Shown in pieces: positions 16,789 to 26,552 of a stretch of DNA of 64,000 nucleotides. The stretch is from positions 267,512 through 331,511 of the forward strand of contig NZ_SWDV01000003.1 of NCBI RefSeq assembly GCF_005877905.1. Reading direction: 5' to 3'. The stretch's first letter is position 1; every line of letters begins with the position of its first letter. The notes below the pieces were generated by a model. The model was given only the letters and a program-made list of their open reading frames with translations, was not told where the DNA came from and made no database searches. The translations under genes and the position numbers were made by a program. The DNA comes from Pseudomonas nicosulfuronedens (lineage in GTDB: Bacteria > Pseudomonadota > Gammaproteobacteria > Pseudomonadales > Pseudomonadaceae).

Positions 16789-18762
16789 ATGGTTCCCGAA
16801 CTCGGCCACCTTTCGCTGATCCTCGCGCTGTGCATGGCGCTGGTGATGTCCTTTTTCCCGCTGGTCGGCGCCTGGCGCGGCGATCGTCAGTGGATGAGCC
16901 TGGCGCGCCCGGCAGCCTGGGGGCAGTTCGCCTTCCTGCTGTTCTCCTTCGGCTGCCTGACCTGGGCCTTCCTCCACGATGATTTCTCGGTGGCCTACGT
17001 CGCCAGCAACTCCAACAGCGCGCTGCCCTGGTTCTACAAGTTCAGCGCCGTGTGGGGCGCCCACGAAGGCTCGCTGCTGCTCTGGGCACTGATCCTGGGC
17101 GGCTGGACCTTCGCCGTGTCGGTATTCTCCCGCCAACTGCCGGAAGTGATGCTGGCCCGCGTGCTGGCCGTGATGGGCATGATCAGCACCGGTTTCCTGC
17201 TGTTCCTGATCATCACCTCCAACCCTTTCAGCCGCCTGCTGCCGCAGGTGCCGGCGGACGGCAACGACCTCAACCCGTTGCTGCAGGACCCGGGCCTGAT
17301 CTTCCACCCGCCGATGCTCTACATGGGCTACGTGGGCTTCTCGGTGGCCTTCGCCTTTGCCATCGCCGCCCTGCTCGGCGGTCGTCTCGACGCCGCCTGG
17401 GCGCGCTGGTCGCGTCCGTGGACCCTGGTGGCCTGGACCTTCCTCGGTGTCGGCATCGTGCTCGGCTCCTGGTGGGCCTACTACGAACTGGGCTGGGGCG
17501 GCTGGTGGTTCTGGGACCCGGTGGAAAACGCCTCCTTCATGCCCTGGCTGGTGGGCACGGCGCTGATCCACTCGCTGGCGGTGACCGAGAAGCGCGGCGT
17601 GTTCAAGAGCTGGACCGTGCTGCTGGCCATCGCGGCCTTCTCCCTGAGCCTGCTGGGTACCTTCCTGGTCCGCTCCGGCGTACTGACTTCGGTGCATGCC
17701 TTCGCCTCGGACCCCGAGCGCGGCGTGTTCATCCTCGCCTTCCTGCTGGTGGTGGTCGGTGGCTCACTGACGCTGTTCGCCCTGCGCGCGCCGGTGGTCA
17801 AGAGCCAGGTCGGTTTTGCCCTGTGGTCCCGCGAGACCCTGCTGCTGCTCAATAACCTGATCCTGGTGGTCACCGCCTCGATGATCCTGCTGGGCACCCT
17901 CTACCCGCTGGTGCTCGACGCTATCAGCGGCGCCAAGCTGTCGGTCGGCCCACCGTACTTCAATGCGCTGTTCGTGCCGTTGATCGCCATCCTCATGCTG
18001 GCCCTGGCGGTCGGCGTGCTGGTGCGCTGGAAGGACACCCCGACGCGCTGGCTGCGCAACATGCTCACCCCGGTGCTGATCGGCACCGTGGTGCTGGGCG
18101 GCTTGGGCAGCTTCCTGTATGGCGAGCTGCACTGGGAAGTGCTGACCGTGTTCATGCTGGCCGCCTGGGTGGTGCTGGCCGGTGTGCGCGACTTCTTCGA
18201 CAAAGTCCGCCACAAGGGCGTGATTGCCGGCGCCGCGGGCCTGAACCGCAGCTACTGGGGCATGCAGCTGGCGCACTTCGGCATTGCCATCTGCGCCATC
18301 GGCGTGGTCCTCACCAGCCAGTTCAGCGCCCAGCGCGACCTGCGCATGGCGCCGGGCGAGTCGGTGGAACTGGCCGGCTACCAGTTCCGCTTCGAAGGTA
18401 CCCACCACTTCGAAGGCCCGAACTTCACCTCCGACAAGGGCACCGTCCTGGTGACTCGCAACGGTTCGGAAGTCGCCACCTTGCACCCGGAGAAGCGCCT
18501 GTACAGTGTGCAGAACTCCATGATGACCGAAGCCGGCATCCACGGCAGCCTGACCCGCGACCTCTACGTCGCCCTGGGGGAGCCGCTGGATAACGGCGCC
18601 TGGGCCGTGCGCGTGCACATCAAGCCCTTCGTGCGCTTCATCTGGCTCGGCGGCCTGCTGATGGCCCTGGGCGGCGTGCTGGCGGCGCTCGACCGTCGCT
18701 ACCGGCTGAAAGTGAAAACGCGTGTACGCGAGGCCCTGGGCCTCGCCGGACAGGGAGCCTGA
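16789..18762 (+). CDS. ccmF: Cytochrome c haem lyase subunit CcmF
   Basis: A 657-residue membrane protein with about fourteen helices. The haem-binding WWFWDPVENASFMPWL motif sits in the middle (near residues 235-250), and conserved His residues occur in FHPPMLYMGY and VWGAHEGSLLLW. It performs stereospecific haem attachment together with CcmH and CcmI. The start ATG lies 1 base after the ccmE stop. Confidence 0.96.
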   Translation: MVPELGHLSLILALCMALVMSFFPLVGAWRGDRQWMSLARPAAWGQFAFLLFSFGCLTWAFLHDDFSVAYVASNSNSALPWFYKFSAVWGAHEGSLLLWALILGGWTFAVSVFSRQLPEVMLARVLAVMGMISTGFLLFLIITSNPFSRLLPQVPADGNDLNPLLQDPGLIFHPPMLYMGYVGFSVAFAFAIAALLGGRLDAAWARWSRPWTLVAWTFLGVGIVLGSWWAYYELGWGGWWFWDPVENASFMPWLVGTALIHSLAVTEKRGVFKSWTVLLAIAAFSLSLLGTFLVRSGVLTSVHAFASDPERGVFILAFLLVVVGGSLTLFALRAPVVKSQVGFALWSRETLLLLNNLILVVTASMILLGTLYPLVLDAISGAKLSVGPPYFNALFVPLIAILMLALAVGVLVRWKDTPTRWLRNMLTPVLIGTVVLGGLGSFLYGELHWEVLTVFMLAAWVVLAGVRDFFDKVRHKGVIAGAAGLNRSYWGMQLAHFGIAICAIGVVLTSQFSAQRDLRMAPGESVELAGYQFRFEGTHHFEGPNFTSDKGTVLVTRNGSEVATLHPEKRLYSVQNSMMTEAGIHGSLTRDLYVALGEPLDNGAWAVRVHIKPFVRFIWLGGLLMALGGVLAALDRRYRLKVKTRVREALGLAGQGA

Positions 18763-18764
18763 GT

Positions 18765-19307
18765 GTGAAGCGTGCGATCCTGCTGTTGCCCCTGGCGATC
18801 TTCCTGGTCGTCGCGGTATTCCTCTTCCGTGGCCTGTGGCTGGACCCCAGCGAACTGCCCTCGGCGCTGATCGGCAAACCGTTCCCGGCGTTCTCCCTGC
18901 CCAACGTCACCGAGCCGGGCAAGACCTACACCGAGGCCGACCTCAAGGGTAAGCCGGCGCTGGTCAACGTCTGGGGCACCTGGTGCCCGACCTGCCGCTT
19001 CGAGCACCCGGTGCTCACCGATCTTGCCGCCAAGGGCGTGGTGATCTACGGCATCAACTACAAGGACGATGGCGCCGCCGCGCAGAAGTGGCTCAAGGAG
19101 CTGCACAACCCCTATCTGCTGAACATCGCCGATGCGCAGGGCACCCTGGGCCTGGACCTGGGCGTCTATGGCGCACCGGAGACCTACATCATCGACAAGG
19201 ACGGCATCATCCGCCACAAGCTGGTCGGCGCCGTTGACGAGAAGGTCTGGCGTGAACAGCTCGCGCCGATCTACCAGGGCCTGGTCGACGAAGCGGAGGG
19301 CAAATGA
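18765..19307 (+). CDS. ccmG: Thiol:disulfide oxidoreductase CcmG (DsbE)
   Basis: A 180-residue periplasmic thioredoxin-fold protein with an N-terminal anchor (residues 4-22) and active site WCPTC in VNVWGTWCPTCRFEHP. The cis-proline loop is GVYGAPETYIID. It reduces apocytochrome CxxCH cysteines before haem attachment. The GTG start at 18765 follows GGGAG and lies 2 bases after the ccmF stop. Overlaps ccmH by 4 bases. Confidence 0.95.
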   Translation: MKRAILLLPLAIFLVVAVFLFRGLWLDPSELPSALIGKPFPAFSLPNVTEPGKTYTEADLKGKPALVNVWGTWCPTCRFEHPVLTDLAAKGVVIYGINYKDDGAAAQKWLKELHNPYLLNIADAQGTLGLDLGVYGAPETYIIDKDGIIRHKLVGAVDEKVWREQLAPIYQGLVDEAEGK

Positions 19308-19774
19308 AGCGTCTGCTTGCCGCCGCGGTGTTCGGGCTGTGCCTCACCGGCATCGCCCACGCCGCCATCGATACCTACGAGTTTGCCAATGACGCCGAGC
19401 GTGCGCGCTTCCGTGACCTGACCACCGAGCTGCGCTGCCCCAAGTGCCAGAACCAGGACATCGCCGACTCCAACGCGCCGATCGCCGCCGACCTGCGCAA
19501 GCAGATCTATACCCAGATGGCGGCTGGCAAGAGCAACCAGCAGATCGTCGACTACATGGTCGACCGCTACGGCGAGTTCGTGCGCTACAAGCCCGAAGTC
19601 AGCGAGCGCACCTGGCTGCTCTGGTTCGGCCCTGCCGCGTTGCTGGGGCTGGGTGTGATCGTCATCGGTGCCATCGTCGCGCGCCGCCGTCGCCCGGCCG
19701 CTGCCACTTCCACCACGCTGTCCGCCGAGGAGCAGGCGCGTCTCGACCAATTGCTGGATAACCAAGACAAATGA
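19304..19774 (+). CDS. ccmH: Cytochrome c maturation protein CcmH
   Basis: A 156-residue protein: signal/anchor (1-20), then the thiol motif LRCPKCQNQ (about 43-51) and [30 protein letters not shown], then a second membrane helix (106-127) and a short tail. It is the short CcmH form; the TPR half found fused in E. coli is the separate ccmI gene here. Confidence 0.95.
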   Translation: MKRLLAAAVFGLCLTGIAHAAIDTYEFANDAERARFRDLTTELRCPKCQNQDIADSNAPIAADLRKQIYTQMAAGKSNQQIVDYMVDRYGEFVRYKPEVSERTWLLWFGPAALLGLGVIVIGAIVARRRRPAAATSTTLSAEEQARLDQLLDNQDK

Positions 19775-20982
19775 TCGATTTCTGGCTCGCCGCCGGCCTG
19801 CTGTTGCTGGTGGCCCTGGCATTCCTCCTCGTCCCTCTGCTGCGCGGCCGCAAGGCCCAGGCCGAGGAAGACCGTACCGCCCTCAACGTCGCTCTGTACC
19901 AGGAGCGCCTGGCCGAACTGACCGCCCAGCGTGACGCCGGGACCCTCGACGACGCCCAGCTCGAAGCCGGCCGCGGCGAAGCGGCCCGTGAGCTGCTGTC
20001 CGATACCGAGGGCGCCAGCGAAGACCGCCGCGCCCGCCTCGGCCGTGCGGCGCCGCTGATCGTGGCGCTGGTCCTGCCGTTCCTCGGCCTGGGTCTTTAC
20101 CTGCACTGGGGTGCCAGCGACAAGGTCGCCCTGGCCCGCGAGTTCGCCACTGCGCCGCACTCCATGGAAGAGATGACCACGCGCCTGGAGCGCGCCGTGC
20201 AGGCCCAGCCGGACTCCGCCGAAGGTTGGTACTTCCTCGGTCGCACCTACATGACCCAGAACCGCGCCGCCGATGCCGCCAAGGCCTTCGAGCAGGCCGC
20301 GCGCCTGTCCGGTCGCCAGCCGGAAGTGCTCGGCCAGTGGGCGCAGGCGCTGTACTTCGCCGGCGACAAGGCGCTGACCCCGGAAGTGCTCGGGTTGGCC
20401 GATGAAGCGCTGAAGAAGGACCCAGAGGAAGTCACGACCCTGGGCCTGCTCGGCATCGCCGCTTTCGAGGACGAGAAGTACGCCGACGCCATCGACTACT
20501 GGGGCCGTCTGGTCGCCGTGCTGCCGCAGGACGACCCGTCCCGCGAAGCCATTGCCGGTGGCATTGAGCGTGCTCGTCAGAAAATGGTCGAGAAAGGCCA
20601 GACGCCGCCGCAAGCACCCGCGGTCGCGCAACCAGCTGGCGTGACCCTGAAGGTGAAGGTCGACCTGACCGCCGCCGTGAAAGGTCAGGTCAAGCCGGAC
20701 GACAGCGTGTTCGTCTTCGCCCGCGCCGTGAGTGGCCCGCCGATGCCGTTGGCGGTGAAACGCCTGAAGGTCTCCGACCTGCCCAGCGAGGTGTCGCTGA
20801 GCGACGCCGACGCGATGATGCCGCAGCTCAAACTGTCGCAGCATCCGCAGGTGCAGCTCGTCGCCCGGATCTCCCGCGCTGGCAATGCCATCACCGGCGA
20901 ATGGATCGGACGCAGCGAAGCGTTGTCTACTGCCAACGCGGGCGAACAGAGCGTGACCATCGACAGCCCGGACCAGAAGTAA
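19771..20982 (+). CDS. ccmI: Cytochrome c biogenesis TPR protein CcmI (CycH)
   Basis: A 403-residue protein with two N-terminal membrane helices (about 3-22 and 92-112), separated by a coiled coil ([20 protein letters not shown]). A periplasmic TPR region of about three repeats follows ([29 protein letters not shown]), and a C-terminal beta domain closes the protein ([20 protein letters not shown]). CcmI presents the C-terminus of apocytochrome c to the ligase. Last ccm gene, overlapping ccmH by 4 bases. Confidence 0.94.
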   Translation: MIDFWLAAGLLLLVALAFLLVPLLRGRKAQAEEDRTALNVALYQERLAELTAQRDAGTLDDAQLEAGRGEAARELLSDTEGASEDRRARLGRAAPLIVALVLPFLGLGLYLHWGASDKVALAREFATAPHSMEEMTTRLERAVQAQPDSAEGWYFLGRTYMTQNRAADAAKAFEQAARLSGRQPEVLGQWAQALYFAGDKALTPEVLGLADEALKKDPEEVTTLGLLGIAAFEDEKYADAIDYWGRLVAVLPQDDPSREAIAGGIERARQKMVEKGQTPPQAPAVAQPAGVTLKVKVDLTAAVKGQVKPDDSVFVFARAVSGPPMPLAVKRLKVSDLPSEVSLSDADAMMPQLKLSQHPQVQLVARISRAGNAITGEWIGRSEALSTANAGEQSVTIDSPDQK

Positions 20983-21006
20983 GACGAACAAGAGAGGGTT
21001 GAGCGA

Positions 21007-21414
21007 ATGAAGGGCAGAGTATTGGCGCTGGGCGCCATGCTGGTTTTGGGTGGTTGCGTGGTGCAACCGCAGCAGCCGGAGCAACCGCCCGTGCAGACGC
21101 CTCCGCCCTCGCAGCCGAGCAAGCCGATCCCGCCGGCCAAGACCTCCAGCTCGCCGATCACCCCGCAGCCGTCCAAGCCGGCGACTGCGACCAAGCGCCC
21201 GACCCAGTTTGCCCCGCCGCCCGGCGGCAAGGGCCGCTGGGACGCCAGCCTCGGGGTCTATGTGATCCAGGGCCAGAAAGACCTCTTCTATCGCCAGCGC
21301 ACCTACTACCACTGGGACAACGGCTGGTACTGGGGCGTCGGCCCGCAGGGCCCCTGGACCGAAACCGACAGCAGCGGCGTACCGCCGGGGCTGACCCGCA
21401 AGTACGCGCAGTAA
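21007..21414 (+). CDS. Proline-rich lipoprotein
   Basis: A 135-residue lipoprotein: signal peptide with lipobox LGGC (Cys17), a Pro/Gln/Lys-rich linker to about residue 70, and a compact aromatic C-terminal part (YYHWDNGWYWGVGPQGPW). Downstream of ccmI by 24 bases with GAGAGGG as ribosome site, so it may be co-transcribed. No known function; residue +2 after the Cys is Val, which fits outer-membrane sorting. Confidence 0.7.
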   Translation: MKGRVLALGAMLVLGGCVVQPQQPEQPPVQTPPPSQPSKPIPPAKTSSSPITPQPSKPATATKRPTQFAPPPGGKGRWDASLGVYVIQGQKDLFYRQRTYYHWDNGWYWGVGPQGPWTETDSSGVPPGLTRKYAQ

Positions 21415-21474
21415 CGCGCCCTCGCGCGAACCGTTAATTTCATCGGGATGCGCCATTACGGTCTCGCAGGGTGT

Positions 21475-21565
21475 GTAGGAGCGGACTCGGTCCGCGATCA
21501 TTTCATCACCGCTCCGGGCAACCCTGCAGCACGGCCAGCCAATCGCGGACGGAGTCCGCTCCTAC
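21475..21565. repeat. REP-type inverted pair
   Basis: Two REP copies in opposite orientation: GTAGGAGCGGACTCGGTCCGCGAT at 21475-21498 (itself a hairpin) and its near-perfect complement at 21542-21565, with 43 bases between. This is the 'core variant GGACTCGGTCC' kind, different from the GAGCTTGCTC kind elsewhere in the window. It lies between convergent genes and could end transcription of both. Confidence 0.8.
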
Positions 21566-21596
21566 GCCATCCGGCAGCACCCAGCCAGGCTGATGC

Positions 21597-22799
21597 TCAG
21601 TCGAACGTCCCCATCTCCGTTCCCAGTTCGATCACCTCCACCCGATTGCGCCCGCTCGCCTTGGCCTTGTACAGCGCCTTGTCCGCCGCCGCGTAGAGCC
21701 CCTCATAGGTTCCGGGCACGCCGGACTCCAGGCAGGCGATGCCGAAACTTGCGGTGAGGTAGAGCAGGCCGTCCTTCATCGGCAGCGGGGTTTCCTCCAG
21801 CAGCCGGCGCACCTTCTCGGCGATGACTCGCGCCTGGGGCTGGGAGGTGTCGGGCAACAGCAGCAGGAATTCCTCGCCGCCCAGGCGCGCCACGCTGTCG
21901 CCGGTGCGGGTGTAGTTCCTCAGCAGGCTGGCGGTGTGGCGGATGACTTCGTCGCCCAGCGGGTGGCCGTAGCGGTCGTTGATGAACTTGAAATGATCCA
22001 GGTCCACCATGAGCAGGCTGATCGGTGCAGGCTGGCGGGCAGCGCGCGATAGCTCCATGCCCACCAGTTGGTCGAACTGGCGGCGGTTGAACAGTCCGGT
22101 CAGGGGGTCGTGGCCGGCGAGGTACTCGAGCTGGCGGTTCTTTTCTTCCAGTTCCAGCCGTTGCTGGCGGAGGAACTCGCGCTGGCGCAGGTTTCGCACA
22201 TGGCTGTGCCAGAGGATGAAAGACAGCACCAGGCCGATACCGCAGATGGTCAACCCGCCCATCTGGTTCGACAGGCGCAGCTGCGGGCTGGCCTGGGTCA
22301 GCGCCATGGTCAGCTCGAAGGCGGCCAGGGCGAGGATATAGAGGACGACGGCCAGGCTCGGGCGCAACAGGATAATCAGGGCGGTGGCCACCGAGGCCAT
22401 GAGGAAGGGCGTGATGCTGCTGGTGACCTGCTGGTCGGCGCCAGTGATGGCGATGCCGAAGCCCAGCAACAGCGTGCTGCCCAGCACGGTGAGGGTCTGC
22501 ATGTAGCGCAACGCCGCGCCTCGGCGCGGCGACGAGGCCAGCCAGGCCAGCAGGCCGAGGAAGGTGAAGAACACGGCGACCACGGCGTGGACGCGGATGA
22601 TATCCAGCCGCCAGCCGTCATACTCGGGGCTGGAACCCTGCAGATTGAGGCGGAAGACCAGGATGTGGATCAGGTCGAAAGGTACCGCCAGCAAGGCGGA
22701 GAAATACAGGCGCCGCAGGTTTTCCCGGGCGATCGGCAGCGCCAGCGCGTCGTTGACCGCGATGGCGTGGTGCAGTCGCTGGAGCAACGTCCTGGACAC
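21597..22799 (-). CDS. Membrane-bound diguanylate cyclase
   Basis: A 400-residue protein starting at the GTG at 22799 (AGGAGG 9 bases upstream; the open frame continues to 22910 without support). About six membrane helices occupy residues 28-195, followed by a short coiled coil (RQREFLRQQRLELEEKNRQL) and a GGDEF domain. The active-site motif is GGEEF at 307-311, with an inhibitory I-site RxxD at 298-301, so it should make c-di-GMP and be product-inhibited. The sensed signal is unknown; the N-terminal part is an untyped membrane sensor. Convergent with the lipoprotein gene across a REP pair. Confidence 0.9.
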   Translation of the reverse strand: MSRTLLQRLHHAIAVNDALALPIARENLRRLYFSALLAVPFDLIHILVFRLNLQGSSPEYDGWRLDIIRVHAVVAVFFTFLGLLAWLASSPRRGAALRYMQTLTVLGSTLLLGFGIAITGADQQVTSSITPFLMASVATALIILLRPSLAVVLYILALAAFELTMALTQASPQLRLSNQMGGLTICGIGLVLSFILWHSHVRNLRQREFLRQQRLELEEKNRQLEYLAGHDPLTGLFNRRQFDQLVGMELSRAARQPAPISLLMVDLDHFKFINDRYGHPLGDEVIRHTASLLRNYTRTGDSVARLGGEEFLLLLPDTSQPQARVIAEKVRRLLEETPLPMKDGLLYLTASFGIACLESGVPGTYEGLYAAADKALYKAKASGRNRVEVIELGTEMGTFD

Positions 22800-23019
22800 G
22801 GGCTCTGGCCTCCTGCGCAAGTGCCGGCCCGTAGCAGGATAGACGCAGCGCCGCTTCGCTGCGGTGCAGATTGAAATCGACGTGACTTGGCGCGACAGCG
22901 CGGCAGTCACAGCCCGCTACGCTGAAATTTCCGAGCGTGGCAACAAATTGGCTTGGAACATTGTCGGATAAGCCCACGGCGGGCATAGTCCGCAACCCGG
23001 TGAATCCAAGGACGCTGCC

Positions 23020-23043
23020 ATGAACCCCAGGACGCTGTCATGA
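23020..23043 (+). CDS. Seven-codon leader ORF coupled to the lipoate-ligase-like gene
   Basis: ATG at 23020 encodes MNPRTLS and stops at a TGA (23041-23043) that overlaps the ATG (23040) of the next gene. It arose by a tandem duplication of about 20 bp (23006-23024 and 23026-23044, each AGGACGCTG, one variable base, CATGAA), which also gave each ATG its own AGGA at the right distance. Whether it is translated is untested; it is reported as a possible coupling leader. Confidence 0.4.
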   Translation: MNPRTLS

Positions 23044-23753
23044 ATAGAGTGAAACGACTGTCGGCGCAACAGGGCCTGGACGCCGAGCGCGCGCTGCTCG
23101 ACGCCACCTTCGCCGGTGAGCGCGATAGCGGCCTGCTGTTCTGGAGCCCACAGGAACAGTCCCTGGTGATGCCGCGCCGGCTGAGCCGCCTGGAGGGCTT
23201 TGCCGCCGCCGAGGCCGCCTGTGCCGGGCTAGGTTGGCCTATCGCCCTGCGTGACACTGGCGGCGAGCCAGTGCCGCAGTCCGCCGGGGTGCTAAATGTT
23301 GCACTGGTCTACGCGATCCCGCCGGGCGACAACGAGCAGACGCGCATCGAGACCGCCTACCTGCGCCTGTGCCAGCCGCTATGCGACTGGTTGGCTGCCC
23401 TTGGCCTCGATCCGGGCCTGGGGGAAGTGGAAGGCGCTTTTTGCGATGGCCGCTACAACGTCAACCTGGGCGGTCGCAAGCTGGTGGGCACCGCACAGCG
23501 GTGGCGCCGCCGGCCCAGCGACGGGCGCTACGTGGTGCTGGCTCACGGTGCCATCCTGATGGAGAACCAGCGCGAGCCGATGGTCGCGGCGGTGAACGCC
23601 TTTTATGAGCACTGTGGGCTTGAAGCCCGCGTGCGCGCCAGCAGTCATGTGGCGCTGGAAGAGCGTTACGAGCAGCCCTGGGACCAGGTGGATGCGCTGG
23701 CCGGGCAGTTCCAGCGGCACCTGGTGGCCGAGGGCGTGGCGCTGGATGTCTGA
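23040..23753 (+). CDS. Lipoate-protein ligase family protein
   Basis: A 237-residue protein of the BPL/LplA/LipB fold: RDTGGEPVPQSAGVLNVALVY matches the RRxTGGG...LN substrate loop, and GAFCDGRYNVNLGGRKLVGTAQRW holds the catalytic-type lysine of G-R-K-L/I-V/A-G. It lacks the C-terminal accessory domain of LplA. It may ligate lipoate or octanoate to a carrier domain; the specific target is not visible from context. Translation may be coupled to the leader ORF. Confidence 0.75.
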   Translation: MNRVKRLSAQQGLDAERALLDATFAGERDSGLLFWSPQEQSLVMPRRLSRLEGFAAAEAACAGLGWPIALRDTGGEPVPQSAGVLNVALVYAIPPGDNEQTRIETAYLRLCQPLCDWLAALGLDPGLGEVEGAFCDGRYNVNLGGRKLVGTAQRWRRRPSDGRYVVLAHGAILMENQREPMVAAVNAFYEHCGLEARVRASSHVALEERYEQPWDQVDALAGQFQRHLVAEGVALDV

Positions 23754-23811
23754 TTTGAACGACGTGGGTGGATCTTCGCTTCGCCCCAACCCTTCCAAGG
23801 AGTCTTGATAC

Positions 23812-25626
23812 ATGGAACATGGGACGAATTACCTGCAGTCGGCAGTGGTCTTCCTGCTTGCGGCGGTGTTCATGGTGCCGCTGGCCAAGCGCCTGCAACT
23901 CGGTGCCGTGCTGGGCTACCTGCTGGCCGGTGTAATCATCGGCCCCTACCTGCTGGGCCTGATCGACAATCCTGAAAGCGTCGCCAGCCTGTCCGAGCTG
24001 GGCGTCGTGCTGTTGCTCTTCATCATCGGCCTGGAGCTCTCGCCCAAGCGCCTGTGGGTGATGCGCAAGCAGGTGTTTGGCGTGGGCCTGGCGCAGGTGC
24101 TGCTCACTGGCCTGGCCATTGGCAGCGTCGCAGCGCTGGCCTTCGACATGCCGGTGAATACATCGGTCGTGCTGGGCGGCGGCTTGGCACTGTCCTCCAC
24201 CGCCTTCGGCCTGCAGATCCTCGCCGAACGCAAGGAACTGAACAGCCCCTACGGCCGCCTCGGCTTCGCCATCCTGCTGTTCCAGGACATTGCCGCGATC
24301 CCGCTGATCGCGATGATCCCGCTGCTCGGCGCACGTGCCGATTCGGCGGCGCCCGGCGGTGACCTGGCCCACGTCATGGAAGTGGTCGGCAGCATCGCCG
24401 TGGTCGTCATCGGCGGGCGCTTCCTGCTGCGCCCGGTGTTCCGCTCGGTGGCCCGTACCGGTCAGGCCGACCTGTCCACCGCCACCGCGCTGCTGGTGGT
24501 AGTCGGCACCGCCTGGCTGATGGAGTGGGCCGGTGTGTCCATGGGCCTGGGCGCTTTCCTCGCCGGCCTGCTGCTGGCGGATTCGGAATACCGCCACGAA
24601 CTGGAAGCGCAGATCGAACCCTTCAAGGGCCTGCTGCTCGGCTTGTTCTTCATCAGCGTGGGCATGAGCGCCGACCTTGGCCTGCTCAAGAGCGAGCCTC
24701 TCGTGGTGCTGGGCCTGACCCTCCTGCTGGTGGGCATCAAGTTGCCGCTGCTGTTCCTCATCGGCCGGCTGGCCGGCGGGCTGGACAAGGTCTCGGCAAT
24801 CCGCCTGGGCGTTCTGCTGGGCGCCGGCGGTGAGTTCGCTTTCGTGGTGTTCAAGCTGGCCTTGGCCCAGGGGCTTATGGACGGCAAGCTGCATTCGTTG
24901 CTGGTGCTGTGCATCACTCTGTCCATGGCGATGACGCCGCTGCTGGTACTGGCGCTGGCGCGCAGCATCAAGCCCAAGCCCGCCGTGCTGCGCGAGCCGC
25001 CGCCGGAATACAGCCAATTGCCGGACGATGCACCGCGCGTGGTGATCGCCGGCATGGGGCGGATGGGCCAGGTGGTTGCCCGTATCATGCGCGCCCAGGG
25101 CGTACCCTTCGTGGCGCTGGACACTTCGGTGGATACCATCGAACTGACGCGCAGCTACGGCAACATCCCGATCTTCTACGGCGACCCGCTGCGCCCGGAA
25201 ATCCTCCGTGCCGCCCAGGTGGAGAAGGCCGAGTTCTTCGTCGTCGCCACCGATGATCCGCAGACCAACATCGAGACCGCGCGCCTGGTGCGCAAGTTGT
25301 ACCCGCACATCAAGGTCATCGGTCGGGCGCGCAACCGCCAGCACGTCTATCACTTGCTGGATGCCGACGCGACGCCGGTGCGCGAGACCTTCCACTCCAG
25401 CCTGGAGATGAGCCGTCTGCTGCTCACCGGCCTGGGCCTGAACGAGGAACAGGTCGGTGCACGCATCCGCCGCTTCAAGCGCCACGACGAAGCGGTGCTG
25501 ATGGCCCAGTACCGCGTCTACGACGACGAGACCGCGGTGATCCAGACCGCCCGCGAAGCGCGCAAGGAACTGGAAACCCTGTTCGAGGCGGACCACCTCG
25601 AAGACCAGGGTATCGGTCACCACTGA
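23812..25626 (+). CDS. KefB/KefC-type monovalent cation:proton antiporter
   Basis: A 604-residue CPA2 transporter. Residues 1-385 hold about 12-13 membrane helices with the family stretches GYLLAGVIIGPYLLG, LFIIGLELSPKRLW and LLGAGGEFAFVVFK. A cytoplasmic RCK/TrkA-N domain follows (about 405-525), with nucleotide-binding GMGRMGQVVAR and the following acidic D of VALDTS. It should exchange K+ for H+, gated by a nucleotide or glutathione-type ligand. No KefF/KefG ancillary gene is adjacent. A 13-base spacing with AAGGAG precedes the ATG. Confidence 0.88.
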   Translation: MEHGTNYLQSAVVFLLAAVFMVPLAKRLQLGAVLGYLLAGVIIGPYLLGLIDNPESVASLSELGVVLLLFIIGLELSPKRLWVMRKQVFGVGLAQVLLTGLAIGSVAALAFDMPVNTSVVLGGGLALSSTAFGLQILAERKELNSPYGRLGFAILLFQDIAAIPLIAMIPLLGARADSAAPGGDLAHVMEVVGSIAVVVIGGRFLLRPVFRSVARTGQADLSTATALLVVVGTAWLMEWAGVSMGLGAFLAGLLLADSEYRHELEAQIEPFKGLLLGLFFISVGMSADLGLLKSEPLVVLGLTLLLVGIKLPLLFLIGRLAGGLDKVSAIRLGVLLGAGGEFAFVVFKLALAQGLMDGKLHSLLVLCITLSMAMTPLLVLALARSIKPKPAVLREPPPEYSQLPDDAPRVVIAGMGRMGQVVARIMRAQGVPFVALDTSVDTIELTRSYGNIPIFYGDPLRPEILRAAQVEKAEFFVVATDDPQTNIETARLVRKLYPHIKVIGRARNRQHVYHLLDADATPVRETFHSSLEMSRLLLTGLGLNEEQVGARIRRFKRHDEAVLMAQYRVYDDETAVIQTAREARKELETLFEADHLEDQGIGHH

Positions 25627-25708
25627 CTGGCCATTCCGCACATCGATAGTGCTGGGGCGGCGTGTGCGCCCCGGCGCATCCTCGGGCCTTCGCAACGGAG
25701 GCCCATCG

Positions 25709-26533
25709 ATGAGCGACTACCGCACTTTCACCCGCGAAGATCGCGACGGCGTTGCCGTGGTGAGCTTCAGTCACCCGCCGATCAACCTGGTCGACCGCGC
25801 CATGGTCATCGACCTGCTGCACCTGGCCGATGAGCTGGAGCGCGACAGCGACACCCGCGTGGTGCTGCTGCGCAGCGCCAACCCGGATTTCTTCCTTGCC
25901 CACTACGATCTCGGCAGCCAGCTGGACGCGCCGCCGATGAAGCTGCCTGCCGGCATGGCCAGCCCGCTCAGCGCGCTGTTCAGCCGCTTCAGCCGGCTGC
26001 CGCAGGTCACCATCGGCGAGTTGCGCGGCCGCGCGCGTGGTGCCGGCAGCGAATTCCTCCTGGCGCTGGACATGCGCTTTGCCTCCCGTGAGCGCGCGTT
26101 GCTCGGCCAGCCGGAAGTGGCGGTCGGCCTGTTACCCGGCGCGGGCGGCACAGTGCGCCTGGCGCAACTGCTGGGGCGGGGCAGGGCGCTGGAGGTCTGT
26201 CTGGGGGGGGAGGATTTCGACGCGGACACGGCGGAGCGCTATGGCTGGATCAACCGGGCGCTGCCGGACGCGGAGCTGGAAGGGTTCTGCGAGGCTCTGG
26301 CGCGACGCATCGCGGCCTTCCCGGCGGCGGGCATCGCCCATGTGAAGGCAGTGGTGGAGCAGGTGACGGCGGCTGATCAGGCAGCGCTGGTGGAGGAGTC
26401 GCAGCGCTTCGTCGGTGACATGTCCGCGCCGGGGACGCTGGAGCGGGTGCGCTGGATGATGGACAATGGCGGCCAGCAGGACGGGGAACTGGAGCGCGAC
26501 TTGGGAGCCGCGCTCGGGCGCTACCCGGGCTGA
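25709..26533 (+). CDS. Enoyl-CoA hydratase/isomerase family protein
   Basis: A 274-residue crotonase-fold protein. The oxyanion-hole segments are LRSANPDFFLAHYDL and LRGRARGAGSEFLLALDMRFA. The segment QPEVAVGLLPGAGGTVRLAQLLGRGRALEVCLGG follows. The first catalytic-type Glu position reads S (GAGSEF) with an E next to it, and the second lies in LPGAGGT, so hydratase activity is not assured. The ATG at 25709 follows GGAGG by 8 bases. Stand-alone gene; no acyl-CoA neighbours. Confidence 0.8.
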   Translation: MSDYRTFTREDRDGVAVVSFSHPPINLVDRAMVIDLLHLADELERDSDTRVVLLRSANPDFFLAHYDLGSQLDAPPMKLPAGMASPLSALFSRFSRLPQVTIGELRGRARGAGSEFLLALDMRFASRERALLGQPEVAVGLLPGAGGTVRLAQLLGRGRALEVCLGGEDFDADTAERYGWINRALPDAELEGFCEALARRIAAFPAAGIAHVKAVVEQVTAADQAALVEESQRFVGDMSAPGTLERVRWMMDNGGQQDGELERDLGAALGRYPG

Positions 26534-26552
26534 ATCGCTGGGGAGGGCTGCG

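Noticed and set aside
21475..21565. CRISPR-like array
   Set aside because: Only two copies in inverted orientation with no regular spacers; fits REP. No CRISPR array or cas gene was found anywhere in the window.
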